Part shown: piece by piece, positions 6,217 to 8,486 of the stretch
Layout: every line of letters begins with the position of its first letter
How positions within the stretch are numbered: position 1 is the first letter of the stretch
Source of the DNA: Bacteroidales bacterium
GTDB lineage: Bacteria; Bacteroidota; Bacteroidia; Bacteroidales; VadinHA17
Length of the DNA: 8,486 nt
Direction: 5' to 3'
NCBI GenBank assembly: GCA_003518245.1
Contig: DOZA01000150.1
Coordinates: forward strand, 1 to 8,486
Program-made: the position numbers and the translations under genes
Notes under the pieces: model-generated
Told to the model about the DNA's origin: nothing
Seen by the model: the letters and a program-made list of their open reading frames with translations, nothing else
Databases searched by the model: none

Positions 6217-7677
6217 ATGAATGATATTAGGAATTTAGAACCCAAAGAACTATGGGGTTATTTTTCTCAAATTTGCGAGATTCCCCATCCTTCAAAGAAG
6301 GAAAAAAAGATGATAGAATTTGTCCGTAACTTTGGTAAAAGTCAGGGACTGGAGACTTTAGTTGACGAGACAGGAAATGTTGTGATTAAGAAAAAAGCCA
6401 GTCCGGGCATGGAAAACAGGAAAACTGTTGTTTTGCAGGCGCACCTGGATATGGTCCCGCAAAAGAATAGTGATAAGGAACACGATTTTGAAAAGGATCC
6501 TATTAAAGCCTATGTTGACGGAGAATGGGTAACGGCCGACGGTACAACACTTGGTGCTGATAATGGTATTGGGGTAGCTGCAGCAATGGCTGTGCTTTCG
6601 TCAGAGAATTTAAAACACGGGCCAGTGGAAGCTCTTTTTACCATTGATGAAGAGACTGGTATGACAGGGGCTAATAATCTCAAACCAGGGTATCTCGATG
6701 CTGAAATACTTATTAATATGGATTCTGAAGATGAAGGAGAACTGTATGTTGGCTGTGCCGGTGGTATTAATGTTACAGCTCAAAAATCATATACAGAAGA
6801 ACAGGTTCGGGAAGGAATGAAAGCTTACAGGATTAACGCAAAAGGTATGAAAGGTGGTCATTCTGGTATAGACATACCACTGGGAAGGGCAAATGCCAAC
6901 CAGGTATTATTCCGTTTCCTTATGCAGGCTGATTCAGATCTCAATATTAAATTAGCTGAAGCTTCAGGTGGTGATCTTCGTAACGCTATACCTCGTGAAT
7001 CACATGCTGTGGTGGTCGTTCCTGAAAATAATATTCCTGCCTTTGAGTCCCTGGTTAATGATTATGACAAAATATATAAGGATGAGTATGGTGAAACTGA
7101 GCCGGAAATTAGTTTTACTTGCAGCCCTGCTGACATGCCTTCGGGGCTTGTGCCTGAAGATGAACAGTATGGAATCATAAGATCTGTGTATGCATGCCCT
7201 CATGGAGTGATCAGGATGAGTACATCAATGGAAGGATTGGTTGAAACATCAAATAACATGGCTGTTGTAAATGTTGGTGGTGGTAGTTATGAAGCACTGT
7301 GCCTGACCAGGAGCTCCGTGGATACTGCAAAGGAAGCTACAGCATGGAAGATAGCTGCTGTGTTCCAGCTTATGGGAGCTGAAATAGGACTGAGCGGATC
7401 ATACCCCGGCTGGAAGCCAGATATGAATTCTCCAATACTGAAAACCATGCAGGGAGTGTATGATAATATGTTTGGTAAAGTTCCAGAAATAAAAGCTATA
7501 CATGCAGGACTTGAGTGTGGTATAATAGCTGGTGCTTATCCCCACCTGGATATGATATCTTTTGGACCAACAATAAGATACCCACATTCACCTGATGAGA
7601 AAGTGAATACTGAAACAGTAAGAAAATTCTGGGCTTTCCTGGTTGGAACACTGGAAGCAATACCGGAAAAGGAATAG
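6217..7677 (+). CDS. pepD: Aminoacyl-histidine dipeptidase (beta-Ala-His dipeptidase), M20C family
   Basis: This 486-aa cytosolic zinc dipeptidase hydrolyses dipeptides, typically Xaa-His such as carnosine, although bacterial PepD enzymes are often broader. All expected M20 residues are present. Metal ligands are H76 and the bridging D115 (in GADNGIG), E146, D169 (in NMDSEDEGE) and H457 (in RYPHSPDE). D78 (in AHLDMV) and E145 (in IDEETGM) are the presumed catalytic acids. The lid or dimerisation domain lies roughly between residues 190 and 390, starting after CAGG (180-183) and containing GGHSG (213-217). Length matches the known PepD family (about 485-490 aa). The ATG follows an AT-rich leader without Shine-Dalgarno sequence, and the N-terminal LWGYFSQICEIPHPS (12-26) is already family-typical. 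It is the last gene of the plus-strand run and lies 27 bp after flavodoxin. With the MFSD1-like transporter it suggests dipeptide import and cleavage. No intrinsic terminator is obvious downstream. Confidence 0.97.
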   Translation: MNDIRNLEPKELWGYFSQICEIPHPSKKEKKMIEFVRNFGKSQGLETLVDETGNVVIKKKASPGMENRKTVVLQAHLDMVPQKNSDKEHDFEKDPIKAYVDGEWVTADGTTLGADNGIGVAAAMAVLSSENLKHGPVEALFTIDEETGMTGANNLKPGYLDAEILINMDSEDEGELYVGCAGGINVTAQKSYTEEQVREGMKAYRINAKGMKGGHSGIDIPLGRANANQVLFRFLMQADSDLNIKLAEASGGDLRNAIPRESHAVVVVPENNIPAFESLVNDYDKIYKDEYGETEPEISFTCSPADMPSGLVPEDEQYGIIRSVYACPHGVIRMSTSMEGLVETSNNMAVVNVGGGSYEALCLTRSSVDTAKEATAWKIAAVFQLMGAEIGLSGSYPGWKPDMNSPILKTMQGVYDNMFGKVPEIKAIHAGLECGIIAGAYPHLDMISFGPTIRYPHSPDEKVNTETVRKFWAFLVGTLEAIPEKE

Positions 7678-7689
7678 ACAGGGAATGGT

Positions 7690-7716
7690 TAGCAGGTACT
7701 GGTAACTAGTCATTAG
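7690..7716. repeat. Degenerate heptamer repeats between convergent genes
   Basis: The sequence divides into TAGCAGG, TACTGG, TAACTAG and TCATTAG, four units of six or seven bases that mostly start with TA and end in GG or AG. The first unit is identical to the tandem copies at 3945-3958. The stretch fills most of the 35-bp gap between pepD and the convergent phosphatase gene and overlaps the latter's stop codon. It contains ACTAGT, a 6-bp palindrome, but no strong terminator hairpin. Confidence 0.45.
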
Positions 7717-8486
7717 AATATCACTTCCAGAGGTTGTCTTTCTTGAAAAGAGGTGGCATTTAAACCCTCAAATTTTTGCCATGTGCCGGTATCAGGCTCT
7801 CCAATCTCAATAGTATAATTGCCATAGGCAAATGCTTTGGGTTGAAATGTATTGCCATTTATCCGCAATGCATATATCATTTCGCCTGTCCTTTCCCTGT
7901 ATATTCGTATAACGGGATTATCAATACCGCTGCTAATAATTTCGGGTAACCAAACAACAGCCTTTTTCCCGTAATTATCAAGCTGATTAAATCTTACAGG
8001 CCAGAAAGGGAATGGTTCCCCATTTTCAGGACCTGCATAATATGGCCAGTTCGATAGTTCAATATCACGGGTGTCACGTTTGAATTTAACAACGCTATAT
8101 CCTGTGCTAAGTTCATTATGCCGTATTGGCTCCACTACTGTTTTATGTGGATTGGCAACTGCAAGAACTGTAATCTTATTTCCAAAACCATCTTCAAAAT
8201 CTCCAAAATTACCGGGCCATTCTTCTTTCCTGTTTTTCCCGGCCATCGGTGGATGCCATCTTCTTGTCCAGATACATCCTGTTGCAGGAGAAACAATCGC
8301 ATAGCCCGCATCCTTCCAGTTATCAATACCATATTGCACTGTGCTTCCGAGGTGCTGGTCGCCTGAGATATGAGTAGCAAAAGCCTTTCTGAGCTTACTT
8401 ATAGCCCTGTTCCTTCCTGTCTGTGGCCAGCCGTTCACTATTTTTGCTTCTGGGAACATACCGGCCGGGGCAGATTTAAATGTTCT
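7713..8486 (-). CDS. PhoD-like metallophosphatase, C-terminal part, 5' end off the window
   Basis: The minus-strand frame is open from the right edge to a TAA at 7713-7715, giving 257 visible residues. The internal ATG at 8459 is not a convincing start, because coding continues upstream of it to the edge. Visible residues 41-48 are SGDQHLGS. The G-D-x-H element fits a late metal-ligand motif of the calcineurin-like PhoD phosphatases. It is followed by the segments DNWKDAGYAIVSPATG and IWTRRWHPP, and by FEDGFGNKITVLAVANPHK, an arrangement I recall from alkaline phosphatase D-type proteins of Bacteroidota and Planctomycetes. The last roughly 100 residues look like a beta-rich C-terminal domain. 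PhoD-type enzymes hydrolyse phosphomonoesters or diesters outside the cytoplasm. The signal peptide and the main metal-binding half are outside the window, so substrate, export route and completeness cannot be judged. It converges on pepD with a 35-bp gap. Confidence 0.75.
   Translation of the reverse strand, partial: RTFKSAPAGMFPEAKIVNGWPQTGRNRAISKLRKAFATHISGDQHLGSTVQYGIDNWKDAGYAIVSPATGCIWTRRWHPPMAGKNRKEEWPGNFGDFEDGFGNKITVLAVANPHKTVVEPIRHNELSTGYSVVKFKRDTRDIELSNWPYYAGPENGEPFPFWPVRFNQLDNYGKKAVVWLPEIISSGIDNPVIRIYRERTGEMIYALRINGNTFQPKAFAYGNYTIEIGEPDTGTWQKFEGLNATSFQERQPLEVIF

Noticed and set aside
8071..8366. Overlapping plus-strand open frames of 77 and 82 aa and a minus-strand frame at 8135-8380
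   Set aside because: All are shadows of the PhoD-like coding frame, whose conserved motifs run through the same bases.
8457..8459. ATG as the start of the PhoD-like gene
   Set aside because: The frame remains open to the window edge, and the visible part corresponds only to the C-terminal portion of the family, so this Met is internal.

Overview
The window looks like chromosomal DNA from a member of the Bacteroidota, most likely a Bacteroidales-type relative. The reasons are the AT-rich base composition, AT-rich leaders without Shine-Dalgarno motifs before the start codons, a perfect match to the Bacteroidota -7 promoter box (TAnnTTTG), two lipoproteins with short hydrophobic leaders ending in a lipobox cysteine, and a DUF4831-type protein, a family I know mainly from this phylum. 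No tRNA, rRNA, CRISPR array, transposase or phage gene is visible.

Layout. Positions 1-1010 (minus strand) hold most of a lipoprotein serpin whose 3' end runs off the left edge. Positions 1011-1299 are a divergent intergenic region. It contains a promoter candidate and, unexpectedly, a GC-rich (about 66%), hairpin-rich island of about 90 bp unlike its surroundings. Positions 1300-7677 are five plus-strand genes: a bifunctional NAD(P)HX epimerase/dehydratase (nnr), a DUF4831 lipoprotein 11 bp downstream, then after a 152-bp gap an MFS transporter resembling animal MFSD1, an atypical long-chain flavodoxin and a PepD-type dipeptidase. Positions 7713-8486 (minus strand) hold the C-terminal part of a PhoD-like phosphatase that enters from the right edge and converges on pepD with only 35 bp between the two.

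How the genes may work together. nnr and the DUF4831 gene are probably co-transcribed, but their link is unknown. The MFS, flavodoxin and pepD genes are closely spaced (14 and 27 bp) and form a likely second transcription unit. Because the MFS protein carries several sequence signatures of MFSD1, a dipeptide carrier in animals, its pairing with a cytosolic dipeptidase suggests a dipeptide uptake-and-hydrolysis unit. The flavodoxin has a rewritten FMN phosphate loop and altered flavin-flanking aromatic positions.

The least explained elements are the structured GC-rich island in the nnr/serpin intergenic region, the degenerate heptamer repeats found after two plus-strand stop codons, and the variant flavodoxin. 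I see no evidence for a defence system or a mobile element with its own genes.
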